A model generated the notes under the pieces. It was not told the origin of the DNA. It saw only the letters and a program-made list of their open reading frames with translations, and made no database searches. The translations under genes were made by a program, and so were the position numbers. Below are positions 39,328 to 52,138 of a stretch of DNA of 64,000 bases, in pieces. This DNA is from Thalassomonas viridans (GTDB taxonomy: Bacteria; Pseudomonadota; Gammaproteobacteria; Enterobacterales; Alteromonadaceae), in assembly GCF_000948985.2 (NCBI RefSeq), contig NZ_CP059733.1, positions 1,488,001 through 1,552,000 of the forward strand, given 5' to 3'. Position 1 is the stretch's first letter, and every line of letters begins with the position of its first letter.

Positions 39328-42300
39328 CTAGTTACGTAATTCAAGAATCGTTGTGCCTTCAGCGACACCTTCATCGTTAAAGTAAGTTACTGTACCCATA
39401 TAAGTCATACCCGGTATCAAACCACTTGCCATAATAGTGGTGTAGTTAAAGCGTCCGTTCATTGCCCGGCTGCTTGTGATAACGCGGGTAGCACTGTCGG
39501 CTGAATCAACCAACCATACCGGCATAGTATAGTCAGTGCTGGCAACATCCAATGCACGGGCATGTACCCAAACGATATAAACATCACCGGCATCGCCGTC
39601 ATTTGCTGCAACCGGGTTGGTTAGCAGAATGTTTTCGTTAGAGCTGCCGACGGTGGCTGATTGTGTTACCGGGCTACACCTCCAGGCGGCACAGCGATAT
39701 AGATAAAGATCTAAATCTGCGCCCTCGGCGTCAATCAGGCTTTCGCTTAAGTTAAAGCGAACCATTTTGGTTCCTTCAGGTACAAGATAGATATGAGTGC
39801 CTAATCCGGCCTCGTTAAAGGAGAAGGTACCATCGGCATCCTGAGAAACAGTGTTTGCCAGGCCGACTGCCGGAGTCAGGCCGGCATGCTCAACAGAAGT
39901 TGCGCCGGTATAAAGCATTCTTACCGGGTAGCTGTAGCGGCCGCTGGTCATAGCGCCGGAGATCAGCTCTGGTACTTCAATTTTCACCGTAGGTAAGGCT
40001 TTTATTGCTATCGGCAGGCGTACGCTGTGGCCGGCGCCGTCTGTCCAGGTAATAGCACCGAACTCCCAGTTGTTGATATTAGCACTATCGGTTCTGCTAA
40101 AGGTTAATGAGAAGTTTGCTTTACCGTTAGCGTCAACGGATAAAGTATCTTCCGGTGTCAGGTTACCTTCACTGTCGTAAGTTTGTAAGGTAACGGCGAT
40201 ACCGGCCGGAGCTTCAATAGTTGCACTGTAGACAGAAGCAACACCTGTTGCATTGCTTACTGTTCTGAAAATAGTCTCATCTTCGAGCAGTTCGGCAATA
40301 CCGATGGAAGGCAGGTTTAACTGGCTGGCATCTGTAGTAAAGCCGGCAGCCGTTAAGGTGTCACAGTCGGTACCGTTACCGGCAACATAATCCTGCTCAC
40401 CTAAGCCACATAAAAAGGCCAGGTAGTCATTGAAGTTGGCATCAAACAATAAACCTGGATCCATGGCCTGAACCGGTTGTGCATGACCTGAGCCGAAGTC
40501 GAACGGATCGGCAGGAGTCGTGCCGTCTGACTTAGTGACATTCTGGCGTGCTGTGGTCATCAGCGCCGATTTGATCTGGGCCGGAGACCAGCTGCTGTTA
40601 GATTGCTTAAACAAAGCCGCCATACCTGCAATGTGCGGACTGGACATGGAAGTACCATTTAAGTACCTGAAAGATTCTCCATGAGGATCAAACATCGGTT
40701 GTTCGGTTGTCGCTGCAAGAATCTGGAACCCGGGAGCGGTAATATCCGGTTTGATGATGTCATAACTGGCGCTGTTCGGGCCTTGTGAAGAGAAGTCTGC
40801 CATGGTGTTACCGGTACGTTCTACGGTAGTTGAAATACCAGGTCCCATTGTGATTTCAACAGCTTCACCACCTGTGATCGCATTGCTAAGAGCAATACCG
40901 TCGGCCTGGCTAATCATCACACCAGGGATATCGTAGCTGCCGTCGCCGCCTAATCCGGTGGGTTCACGGTCATCGCTGTAAACGACAACTGCAGTCGCAC
41001 CGGCCAATTGGGCTCTTTCCACTTTTTCAGTGAAGTTACAGGCACCGCGGCTAATTAGGGCAACATTGCCGGAAATCGCTTCAGCATTATCAAGTGCAGC
41101 AGAAGTGCCGTTTTCAAAACAGGCTAATAAAGGCTCAGCAATCACTACCTGGCCGCTAACCACACCGGTCTCCTGGAAAGGTTTAGTAATCGCGCCTTCA
41201 ATGGCCACCATGAATTCTTCCGGCGTACGTGAAGAAATTTTAATAGCGGCTGTTGGTACTGTACCTGAATAGGTAGAAGCGCCGACACTGGTCACCCAGG
41301 GAGCAGGTGTACCAACAGTTTCCGCGGTATTGTTATCGCCGTCATTGCCCGCCGAAACTGCCACAAAAACACCTGCCTGGGTAGCGCGTAACATTGCCGC
41401 TGCAGGTGGAGTGGTTAAATCAGTCAGACTACCGCCAATGGAATAGTTAATAACATCTACGCCATCAACAACCGCCTGATCGATTGCTGCCATGTTATCA
41501 CCATAGAAACAACCGCGTTCTCTGTTGCCTTCCGGGCTGACATAGTCGCTGTTCCAGCAAGTTTTATATACGGCGATACGGGCTCTTGGCGCAATACCAG
41601 AGACAACACCGGCATCGAAACCGTTGGCATTTGCGGCTACACCTTCGTTACCACCGGCGGTGCCAGCGGTATGGCTGCCGTGACCGTCGGCATCACGAGG
41701 CGATAAAAATTCACCTAAATCAGTTTGAATCTCGTATTGGGATTTAAAAGACTCGTTATAAAAACGCGCGCCGATAAGCTTGTTTGAACAGGCAAAGTCC
41801 GGGTCGTCTCCCTGATCGCAAATCCCTTGCCAGCCGATAGTGGCAGGATCGGAATAAGAACCGTCATCGGCAAAGCTGGGATGCTCGGGCCAGATACCGG
41901 TATCCATTACCCCGATGATGACACCTTCACCTTTAATATCCAGGGCATGCTGACCGCCTGCTGCGCTTAACCCCAAAAATTCAGGGGTATTCGCCGTTGT
42001 TATTGTTTCAAGTCTGTCTTCCCAAACATTCAAGATGTCGGGATGTGCTTCTAAGCGGGATTTTTGCTCCGGGGTAAGCTTTGCTGTAAAACCGTTAAAG
42101 GTATGCTTGAAGGAATGGATGATTTCTATGTTACCAATTTCTCCAGCAACTTCCGCCTGTTTGGCTTCAAGAGCTTGGGTATAGGCCTGCATGGCCGGTG
42201 TCATGGCATTGTACTGGTTGCCTGCCGTTGATACCAACTGGTTGCTTGGTAATAGTTCGCCGATTTCCTGAGACTGGGCAATGGCCGGCTGGTCTTTTAA

Positions 42301-42468
42301 TTGTACTATATAGCTGGTGGCCTGGCTTTGGACATTTTGAACCGGGCTACCGGCTTCGATTAGCCTTGATGTATCAACATTTATTTCCTGTGCGCTCACC
42401 ACAGATGAAACTGATGCCGAGAGTGCGACAGTAATCACACTTCCGAGAATGGACTTCTTAAATTGCAT
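39328..42468 (-). CDS. Secreted subtilisin-like serine protease (S8) with PA domain
   Basis: The 1046-residue protein has a signal peptide (SILGSVITVALSASVSSVVSA), an I9 inhibitor propeptide ending near residue 145, and an S8 catalytic domain. The triad is visible: Asp in IIGVMDTGIWPEHPSF (about 186), His in DADGHGSHTAGT (about 259) and Ser in LNGTSMSSPHIAGMA (about 607). A PA domain is inserted between His and Ser (VALISRGACNFTEKVERAQ). The roughly 400 residues after the Ser look like beta-rich Fn3-type domains. The start is ATG 42466-42468 with GGAG about eight bases upstream; a TTG 12 bases earlier coincides with that site. It is likely exported for protein degradation outside the cell and stands alone. 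Confidence 0.94.
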   Translation of the reverse strand: MQFKKSILGSVITVALSASVSSVVSAQEINVDTSRLIEAGSPVQNVQSQATSYIVQLKDQPAIAQSQEIGELLPSNQLVSTAGNQYNAMTPAMQAYTQALEAKQAEVAGEIGNIEIIHSFKHTFNGFTAKLTPEQKSRLEAHPDILNVWEDRLETITTANTPEFLGLSAAGGQHALDIKGEGVIIGVMDTGIWPEHPSFADDGSYSDPATIGWQGICDQGDDPDFACSNKLIGARFYNESFKSQYEIQTDLGEFLSPRDADGHGSHTAGTAGGNEGVAANANGFDAGVVSGIAPRARIAVYKTCWNSDYVSPEGNRERGCFYGDNMAAIDQAVVDGVDVINYSIGGSLTDLTTPPAAAMLRATQAGVFVAVSAGNDGDNNTAETVGTPAPWVTSVGASTYSGTVPTAAIKISSRTPEEFMVAIEGAITKPFQETGVVSGQVVIAEPLLACFENGTSAALDNAEAISGNVALISRGACNFTEKVERAQLAGATAVVVYSDDREPTGLGGDGSYDIPGVMISQADGIALSNAITGGEAVEITMGPGISTTVERTGNTMADFSSQGPNSASYDIIKPDITAPGFQILAATTEQPMFDPHGESFRYLNGTSMSSPHIAGMAALFKQSNSSWSPAQIKSALMTTARQNVTKSDGTTPADPFDFGSGHAQPVQAMDPGLLFDANFNDYLAFLCGLGEQDYVAGNGTDCDTLTAAGFTTDASQLNLPSIGIAELLEDETIFRTVSNATGVASVYSATIEAPAGIAVTLQTYDSEGNLTPEDTLSVDANGKANFSLTFSRTDSANINNWEFGAITWTDGAGHSVRLPIAIKALPTVKIEVPELISGAMTSGRYSYPVRMLYTGATSVEHAGLTPAVGLANTVSQDADGTFSFNEAGLGTHIYLVPEGTKMVRFNLSESLIDAEGADLDLYLYRCAAWRCSPVTQSATVGSSNENILLTNPVAANDGDAGDVYIVWVHARALDVASTDYTMPVWLVDSADSATRVITSSRAMNGRFNYTTIMASGLIPGMTYMGTVTYFNDEGVAEGTTILELRN

Positions 42469-43068
42469 TTTTATCTCCAATTATTGTTATTATTCGTAAT
42501 ACATTTTGAGAATTCCTGATTGCATTATCTGTGTGTTTTTATGGTGAGATTGCCTTAGTTCAACCTCAAACTTTATGAAATACAAATTCATGCAAAAGAA
42601 TTACGAAAGCTGTGCTAAGCAATATTAATGCCTGTAAGTAATGCGTTCCTTCTGACAATAACAAGCAGCCTGTATAGCCTACTTATTCCCTGTGTAAAAT
42701 CAATGTAAAAAAACTGTAAGATATTTCGACGGTTTTGCTTGATGGTTATATGAACTGTTTGATCTTGTTTTAATCTAAATTTGATTTTTATTTGGTGTTT
42801 GTGGTCGTTTTTTGTTTATTATTCGATTGTTTTGCTTTTTTAATATCTTCCTAGGTTAACCTTGTTTATCATTTGTGTTGTTATTGTGTAAAATTATTTG
42901 ACGACTGTTGTTTTAAGTTGGCTAAGCCTCTTGTAATAGGCAATGTCTGACAGAAAAGTTATAACGCTTATTATCGTGAAGTTGCCTACAAGTGAGATAG
43001 GGATAGAGGAGGGAAAAATATCGATTGCATGTTTTTTGAACGCTTGAACGTTTAATGCAAAAAAAGTA
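42469..43068. other. AT-rich region upstream of the rRNA operon
   Basis: About 600 bases between the protease gene and the first rRNA promoter. It is AT-rich with T-tracts around 42770-42850. I see no gene. The part just before 43069 (AAAAAAAG) could act as an UP element. Confidence 0.5.
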
Positions 43069-43096
43069 TTGACCCAGTCATGAAAATGTCTAAAAT
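43069..43096 (+). promoter_or_regulatory. rRNA operon promoter P1
   Basis: TTGACC (43069-43074) and TAAAAT (43091-43096) are 16 bases apart, followed by the GC-rich discriminator GCGCATC. An A-tract lies directly upstream. The short spacer and GC discriminator fit growth-rate and stringent control. Confidence 0.8.
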
Positions 43097-43193
43097 GCGC
43101 ATCCACTTCAACGGGGGAGCCCAACGAAGTGTTTTGATAGGTTTAGTTGATGTAATCACCAGTTAAACAACCAACAAAACTTTCAAAAAGTTG

Positions 43194-43221
43194 TTGACAT
43201 CAAAACTGAGAAGCGTATGAT
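43194..43221 (+). promoter_or_regulatory. rRNA operon promoter P2
   Basis: TTGACA (43194-43199) and TATGAT (43216-43221) are 16 bases apart and followed by the same GCGCATC discriminator as P1, 125 bases downstream of it. Confidence 0.82.
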
Positions 43222-43297
43222 GCGCATCTCGCTTGAGACAAGCGCTCAGGCAACAACGGTTAACGAATGCGATTAATCGTTCCTTCTTCTAGAAGGA

Positions 43298-43309
43298 GTT
43301 CTTTAACAA
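43298..43309 (+). promoter_or_regulatory. rRNA leader boxA antitermination site
   Basis: GTTCTTTAACAA matches the boxA element recognised by NusB/NusE in rRNA leaders and lies about 200 bases before 16S. Confidence 0.75.
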
Positions 43310-43312
43310 TCA

Positions 43313-43340
43313 GTTATCATGCAATTTGTGTGGGCACTCA
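43313..43340 (+). other. 16S rRNA processing stem, 5' arm
   Basis: This 28-base stretch pairs with 45068-45095 beyond the 3' end of 16S with three mismatches or wobbles. It forms the long stem cut by RNase III during 16S maturation. Confidence 0.8.
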
Positions 43341-43503
43341 CGTTAATGTTGATTTTACATAAGCTACTTCGGTAGCAAAAAAGCAACTTAATGATGAATG
43401 ACACACAAAACTATTCATAGTTTTATGGTTTGCTTCTGCTTTTTAAAGCGGAGACAAACAAGTACAGATTCATTGAGTCGGTCTTCGGACCACAAACGAT
43501 TTT

Positions 43504-45042
<1,539 letters not shown>

Positions 45043-45067
45043 TCTTGAAGTGAAACAATGTTTCCGT

Positions 45068-45095
45068 TGAGTGTTCACACAAATTGCTTGATAAC
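45068..45095 (+). other. 16S rRNA processing stem, 3' arm
   Basis: Partner of 43313-43340; see that entry. It lies 25 bases after the 16S 3' end. Confidence 0.8.
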
Positions 45096-45125
45096 GAAAT
45101 TGAAGAAGAAAACCCTGACTAATAA

Positions 45126-45201
45126 GGGGCTATAGCTCAGCTGGGAGAGCGCCTGCCTTGCACGCAGGAGGTCAGCAGTTCGATCCTGCTTAGCTCCACC
45201 A
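45126..45201 (+). tRNA. tRNA-Ala (anticodon TGC)
   Basis: A 76-base tRNA with encoded CCA. The acceptor GGGGCTA pairs with TAGCTCC, and the anticodon stem CCTGC/GCAGG encloses CTTGCAC, giving TGC. It is the first tRNA of the spacer. Confidence 0.98.
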
Positions 45202-45216
45202 ATATTAGTTAACGCT

Positions 45217-45293
<77 letters not shown>

Positions 45294-45318
45294 ATTTTTC
45301 TTCTGAGGACTAAAGAAG

Positions 45319-45368
45319 CCAAACTTAAGGTGTTCACTGGAAACGAACAAATTAAGTTTGGTTTTTTT
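45319..45368 (+). terminator. Terminator-like hairpin inside the rRNA operon
   Basis: CCAAACTTAA (45319-45328) pairs exactly with TTAAGTTTGG (45352-45361), with an inner GTTC/GAAC pair in the loop, and is followed by seven T (45362-45368). It has the form of an intrinsic terminator but sits ahead of 23S, so it must be read through under antitermination. Confidence 0.55.
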
Positions 45369-45400
45369 AACCAAGTCATAACCGAATGCGCGTTATGAAC

Positions 45401-45413
45401 TGTTCTTTAACAA
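45401..45413 (+). promoter_or_regulatory. Spacer boxA antitermination site
   Basis: TGTTCTTTAACAA matches boxA and repeats the leader copy. In rRNA operons this second boxA reloads antitermination factors before 23S. Confidence 0.75.
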
Positions 45414-45649
45414 TCTGGAAAGCTGATATAAATACCCGGTATTTATCGTGTCGCGCGATATATACCAACTGATAAATGATTTTTCCTTATCATTTATCTC
45501 GATACGACTCTTTATGAAAGAAGTATCAAACTCTTATTCAAGCATCCAAACAACACGTTGTTTGGTTTAGTGCGTGAAAATGTCAGGCTTTACAACTTAG
45601 CTTGGGCTAGTCTCCAAGCTGTCAAATAGGAAACTACTTGGGGTTGTAT

Positions 45650-48533
<2,884 letters not shown>

Positions 48534-48634
48534 ACAACACCCAAGTGGTTTTGTAGATAAAGTTGACAAGCAAACATCACGCACTGAATTGAATAAGACG
48601 TATTTATAAAAGTTTTCCAAGATTGCAAGTTTTC

Positions 48635-48750
48635 GCTTAGCGACAATAGCAACGTGGTACCACCTGATCCCATGCCGAACTCAGAAGTGAAACGCGTTAG
48701 CGCCGATGGTAGTGTGGGAGGTCCCATGTGAGAGTAGGACATTGCTAAGC
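48635..48750 (+). rRNA. rrf: 5S ribosomal RNA
   Basis: About 116 bases. Core CCATGCCGAACTCAGAAGTG and CGCCGATGGTAGTGTGGG is diagnostic. Ends are set by pairing of GCTTAGC with GCTAAGC and may be off by two or three bases. Confidence 0.96.
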
Positions 48751-48762
48751 ACCTATTAAAAG

Positions 48763-48791
48763 AAACCCGCAGCTGATGTTGCGGGTTTTTT
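48763..48791 (+). terminator. rRNA operon terminator
   Basis: AAACCCGCA (48763-48771) pairs with TGCGGGTTT (48780-48788), followed by T to 48791. It ends the rRNA operon 13 bases after 5S. Confidence 0.92.
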
Positions 48792-49040
48792 GCTTTTATC
48801 GTCCGTAAATTCACAGTGCTGAGCTGAACAAAACTTACCTTAAAATCCCCCTGCTTTCTGTTGATTTTTACAGCAGGTTAGTCTTAACTGTATAGTGCTA
48901 TCCCACCCAAAAAGGAGAGCACCCACGCCAATAGTTCTTATCCATAACCGCTGCCCACGCGCAGCAACCATAGGCGCAACCCCTGAGTGAGCCAACACCC
49001 AGAGGCTGCTGACCACCACGCACTTATCAAGGAGTACGTA
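48792..49040. other. Region between rRNA operon and symE-like gene
   Basis: About 250 bases, locally GC-rich near 48950-49020 with several short inverted repeats (for example GGCTGCTGACC next to GCGCAGCAACC). In E. coli the symE 5' region is covered by the antisense RNA SymR; such an RNA might be read here from the opposite strand but I cannot define its promoter or end. Confidence 0.4.
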
Positions 49041-49316
49041 ATGGCTAAATATCATCATACGTCAGAGTCTGACCCGGCAAAAGTAAAATATCCCGTATAT
49101 CGGCAACTTACCGTGCAGGAAACCGTTTGCGGGACGGCAGCGAAAATCCGTGGCATAGGCATTAACTATGTACCGGTGAAGCTGGATCCCTGTGTTGTGC
49201 TCAGGGGCAAGTGGCTTGGGAAGGCCGGCTTTGCTGTCGGCCAGAAGCTTTGCATTGAGGTCAATCAGGAAGCAATCAAAATCACGCCTAAGCAGGTTGA
49301 TGCTGCGGGCAGGTAA
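49041..49316 (+). CDS. SymE family toxin-like protein
   Basis: The 91-residue protein starts MAKYHHTSESDPAKVKYPVY and carries the SymE domain pattern LDPCVVLRGKWLGKAGFAVGQKL with IEVNQEAIKI after it. SymE proteins have an AbrB/MazE-like fold; E. coli SymE was described as an RNA-cleaving or nucleoid-acting toxin repressed by the antisense RNA SymR. The start is fixed by AAGGAG six bases before ATG 49041; an upstream ATG at 48987 has no such site. There is no partner antitoxin gene. It sits directly behind the rRNA operon and 40 bases before an IS630 element, which is typical of a mobile accessory locus. Activity is not shown. Confidence 0.75.
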   Translation: MAKYHHTSESDPAKVKYPVYRQLTVQETVCGTAAKIRGIGINYVPVKLDPCVVLRGKWLGKAGFAVGQKLCIEVNQEAIKITPKQVDAAGR

Positions 49317-49399
49317 CCGGGTAACTGAGAATCCGCATTAAGGAAGTGGGAGCTAATACCAATCGGCATAAATATATGATCTAATATGGTTAAAATTAA

Positions 49400-49906
49400 A
49401 TGCTAATAAATTTAATCATGCATCAATTAGAGACTATAGACTTCAAATCCTTGGCAAGACATGAAAAAAATGCGCAGAAGCGAATCCGGCTTTTGGCATT
49501 AGCACATTTTAAAGAGGGCATGAATAGAACCGAGATATCGAAATTACTGAAGGTAAGCCGCACCAGCGTCAACAAATGGGTTGCAGGTTTCTTATCTCAG
49601 GGGGTAGATGGGTTATCCGCCAAGCCTCAACCGGGAAGGCCGCCATTATTATCAACTGAACAATTACAACAAATAGCTAAGTTAGTTGAGCAGGAAGCAA
49701 ATAAGGACAGTGGTGGGCGTTTAAAAGGAAGTGATATCAATGAGTTTATCAAGCAGGAGTTTGGTGTCATATATGAGCCTTCTCATGTATATCGTTTGCT
49801 CAAGAAAATGGGCTTCTCCTGGATAACGAGTCGCTCTAAACACCCTAAACAATCAGACCAGGTACAGGAATCTTTTAAAAAACTTCCAGTTGTCAACGAT
49901 CCTTAA
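49400..49906 (+). CDS. IS630 transposase, N-terminal part (OrfA)
   Basis: This 168-residue frame supplies the DNA-binding half of the transposase: two helix-turn-helix units (NRTEISKLLKVSRTSVNKWV and later the winged part with EPSHVYRLLKKMGF) joined by the linker GLSAKPQPGRPPLL. It ends at KKLPVVNDP, just after a run of six A (49877-49882). In related intact transposases the protein continues directly into the DDE domain, which here lies in the next frame. The first AUG may be the later MHQLETIDF rather than 49400. Confidence 0.88.
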   Translation: MLINLIMHQLETIDFKSLARHEKNAQKRIRLLALAHFKEGMNRTEISKLLKVSRTSVNKWVAGFLSQGVDGLSAKPQPGRPPLLSTEQLQQIAKLVEQEANKDSGGRLKGSDINEFIKQEFGVIYEPSHVYRLLKKMGFSWITSRSKHPKQSDQVQESFKKLPVVNDP

Positions 49907-50453
49907 CGTTCCTGGGCACATCTCTCTGGATAAAGTTGATGTTTGGTTTCAAGACGAAGCACGATTCGGTCAACAAAATACAACAACTCGGCTATGGGCA
50001 AGGACAGGCACTCGACCTAGAGCTATAAAACAACAACAATTCGAATATGTGTACCTATTCGGTGCTGTATGTCCTGCCACAGGCGCAACAGAGGCCGTGA
50101 TAGCCCCTTGCGTAAACCAAGAAGTCATGAGCCACCATCTTGCTCAAATATCCCAAAGAACACCTCCGGGTCGTTATGCTGTAGTGCTCATGGATGGTGC
50201 CAGTTGGCATACCGCTAGCGTTGCAAACCAATTCGATAATCTCAATATACTGAAACTACCGCCGTACTCTCCAGAATTAAATCCTATAGAACAGGTATGG
50301 CAATGGCTACGGCAAAATGAATTAGCCAATCAATGTTTTGCTGGATATGAAGATATCGTTAACAAGCTGACATCAGCATGGAATAACTTCATCAGAGATG
50401 AGCAAATGGTAAAAGGGGTATGTAGTCGAGACTGGATTGAATTGAACAGTTAA
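49890..50453 (+). CDS. IS630 transposase, catalytic DDE part (OrfB)
   Basis: The frame encodes the DDE domain: first Asp in VDVWFQDEARFGQ, second Asp in AVVLMDGASWHT, and the Glu in LPPYSPELNPIEQVW. All catalytic residues are intact. The frame is open well before 49890 and its first plausible codon there is TTG; upstream codons read FQ, so with one base fewer in the A-run the two frames join as a normal transposase. Whether it is joined by slippage or is a broken copy cannot be told from one sequence. Confidence 0.88.
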   Translation: MSTILNVPGHISLDKVDVWFQDEARFGQQNTTTRLWARTGTRPRAIKQQQFEYVYLFGAVCPATGATEAVIAPCVNQEVMSHHLAQISQRTPPGRYAVVLMDGASWHTASVANQFDNLNILKLPPYSPELNPIEQVWQWLRQNELANQCFAGYEDIVNKLTSAWNNFIRDEQMVKGVCSRDWIELNS

Positions 50454-50468
50454 TTATGCCGATTGGTA

Positions 50469-50502
50469 TAAGCTGTTGTGCCAAAAGCGGTGCAGCAGCT
50501 TA
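50469..50502. repeat. Hairpin at the IS right end
   Basis: TAAGCTGTTGTGCC (50469-50482) pairs with 50489-50502 over 14 bp including three G-T pairs. It has no T-run. It might be the original 3' hairpin of the symE-like transcript, now displaced by the insertion. Confidence 0.45.
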
Positions 50503-50809
50503 ATTAAGGAGGCCTGGTGTTTTAATTATCTCTTGATACCGAATGAGTTACTAAAAGCTTCCCATTCATAAAAATAAGTCGCAGCTGGTATTTGACCTTT
50601 CTTTGTTATATCCAATTTATAAAGCTGTCTGCTTTTTAAACGGGGTGTGTCCGAATTCTTTACATAAAGAAAAAACGTTAAACAGTATTTTACTTAAGCT
50701 GTTGATTTGTTTGTGTATGTAATGGTGGAACATTAATTGCTAATTATAGCCGAAGTATTGGCTGTTGATTAAGGCCAATGAAATAATAATAAAGAAGTAA
50801 GGGATCCAG
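50503..50809. other. Intergenic region before the metalloprotease gene
   Basis: About 305 bases, AT-rich, with no gene or repeat that I can support. It must hold the promoter of the downstream gene. Confidence 0.5.
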
Positions 50810-51919
50810 ATGTCTATCAAAAAACTATCTGCCATCACCGCAGCAATTGTAGCTGCTTCAATGAATATTTCGACTGCCTCAGCAACAACCATAGAATTAA
50901 CTTATAACGACAGCGATTTTTCCGGCACTCAAGGACAGCAGGCTTTAGCCGGTTTCCGTCAGGCTGCTGATTTCTGGTCTTCTATGTTTTCTGATGACGT
51001 AACCATTAATCTGGATATCGGTTTTGCCGCTTTAGATGAAGGCATTATCGGTTCTACCGGTTCTAACCGTGCCGTTTACCTATACAATGATATTGCTACA
51101 GCCATGGCAAATGATGTGACTTCTGCGGCTGATGCTTCTGCAGTTAACCATCTGACATGTGAAGACCAGGGCGTTGGTGTTTGTGCATTCAGCTTTTTAG
51201 ATCAGGAAGCCGACACAGGTTCTCCCGGCCTGGATAATGACGGCTCCCCGGACAACTATGTATTGGCGCTTACCCAGGCTAACGCCAAAGCCTTAGGTTT
51301 CTCAGCCAATTCATGGGGCGATACTTTCCTTGATTCCGATGCTTCTATAACCTTCAGCAGTGCTTTTGCTTTCGACTTTGACAGCAGCGACGGCATCGAC
51401 AGCGATAAAATGGACTTTGTTGGCGTTGCTATCCATGAGATCGGCCATGCCTTAGGTTTCACCAGCGGCGTCGATACTTATGATATTGTTTATAATCACC
51501 CAGATTACATTAACTCACCTGTTGATGCCGACGGTTACGCGATTATCAACAGCTTAGATTTATTCCGTTATTCTGAAGCAAGCCTGGCGGTTGGTGAAGG
51601 TGTTCTCGACTTTACTCCGGGAGATGATGCCTACTTCTCTATCGATGGCGGGCAAACTTCCCTTGGCAGGTTTTCTACCGGTCCATATGGCGGTGACGGC
51701 CAGCAAGCCAGTCACTGGAAAGATCATTTAGGTCTTGGCATCATGGATCCGACTTTTAGCTTTGGTGAGTTCGGTCAGGTTTCAGGCCTCGACGGTATTG
51801 CCTTTGATGTTATCGGCTGGGACTTAGCGGCGAATGAAGTGCCTGAGCCCGGCTCTATTGCTTTATTTGCTCTGGCAGGTGCGGGCTTATTAGCTTCTCG
51901 CCGTAAAAAGCAAGCCTGA
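50810..51919 (+). CDS. Exported metzincin-like metalloprotease with PEP-CTERM signal
   Basis: The 369-residue protein has a signal peptide ending near TASA (about residue 25), a metalloprotease domain and a C-terminal PEP-CTERM segment (EVPEPGSIALFALAGAGLL, then SRRKKQA). The zinc motif HEIGHALGFTSGVD lies near residue 208. A methionine in LGLGIMDPTF could be the Met-turn. It resembles the NF038122 group of PEP-CTERM metalloproteases as I remember it. In a standard metzincin the eleventh position would be His or Asp; here it is Ser, with Asp three positions later. It would be tethered at the surface through exosortase sorting. A terminator follows. Confidence 0.85.
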   Translation: MSIKKLSAITAAIVAASMNISTASATTIELTYNDSDFSGTQGQQALAGFRQAADFWSSMFSDDVTINLDIGFAALDEGIIGSTGSNRAVYLYNDIATAMANDVTSAADASAVNHLTCEDQGVGVCAFSFLDQEADTGSPGLDNDGSPDNYVLALTQANAKALGFSANSWGDTFLDSDASITFSSAFAFDFDSSDGIDSDKMDFVGVAIHEIGHALGFTSGVDTYDIVYNHPDYINSPVDADGYAIINSLDLFRYSEASLAVGEGVLDFTPGDDAYFSIDGGQTSLGRFSTGPYGGDGQQASHWKDHLGLGIMDPTFSFGEFGQVSGLDGIAFDVIGWDLAANEVPEPGSIALFALAGAGLLASRRKKQA

Positions 51920-51955
51920 TAAAATATTTGCCAGTTAGTTGAACTGGCATTATTG

Positions 51956-51998
51956 AAATAGCTAAAGACAGCGTTAAATGCGTCTTTAGCTATTTTTT
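51956..51998 (+). terminator. Terminator of the metalloprotease gene
   Basis: AAATAGCTAAAGAC (51956-51969) pairs with GTCTTTAGCTATTT (51982-51995) over 14 bp, followed by further T to 51998. Confidence 0.88.
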
Positions 51999-52138
51999 AT
52001 GGGCTTCTCTCCGTCTGATACTTAGTATCGTCTATATCCTCGCTATCGAACGTTAATCATTATTCTCTATGATTTAATCCTGCATCTTGCCGGTTAACTT
52101 GTTAAAATCTCCCTTATTCTTTTCAATAAAGTAATTTC

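Larger units (their letters stand above)
45294..45649 (+). other. Spacer between tRNA-Ile and 23S
   Basis: About 355 bases. It contains a terminator-like hairpin at 45319-45368, a second boxA at 45401-45413, and from 45638 the 5' arm of the 23S processing stem. No gene is present. Confidence 0.7.
49357..50468 (+). mobile_element. IS630-family insertion sequence
   Basis: The element runs from 49359 to 50466 (1108 bp) with perfect 13-bp terminal inverted repeats CCAATCGGCATAA (49359-49371 and 50454-50466), each flanked by TA. The TA on both sides is the target duplication expected for the IS630/Tc1/mariner group. It carries a transposase split in two overlapping frames. It separates the symE-like gene from a hairpin at 50469-50502. 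Confidence 0.93.

Noticed and set aside
48840..49058. 72-residue minus-strand open frame opposite the symE leader
   Set aside because: It is a shadow across the leader, with no domain or ribosome binding site; an antisense RNA is more plausible than a protein.
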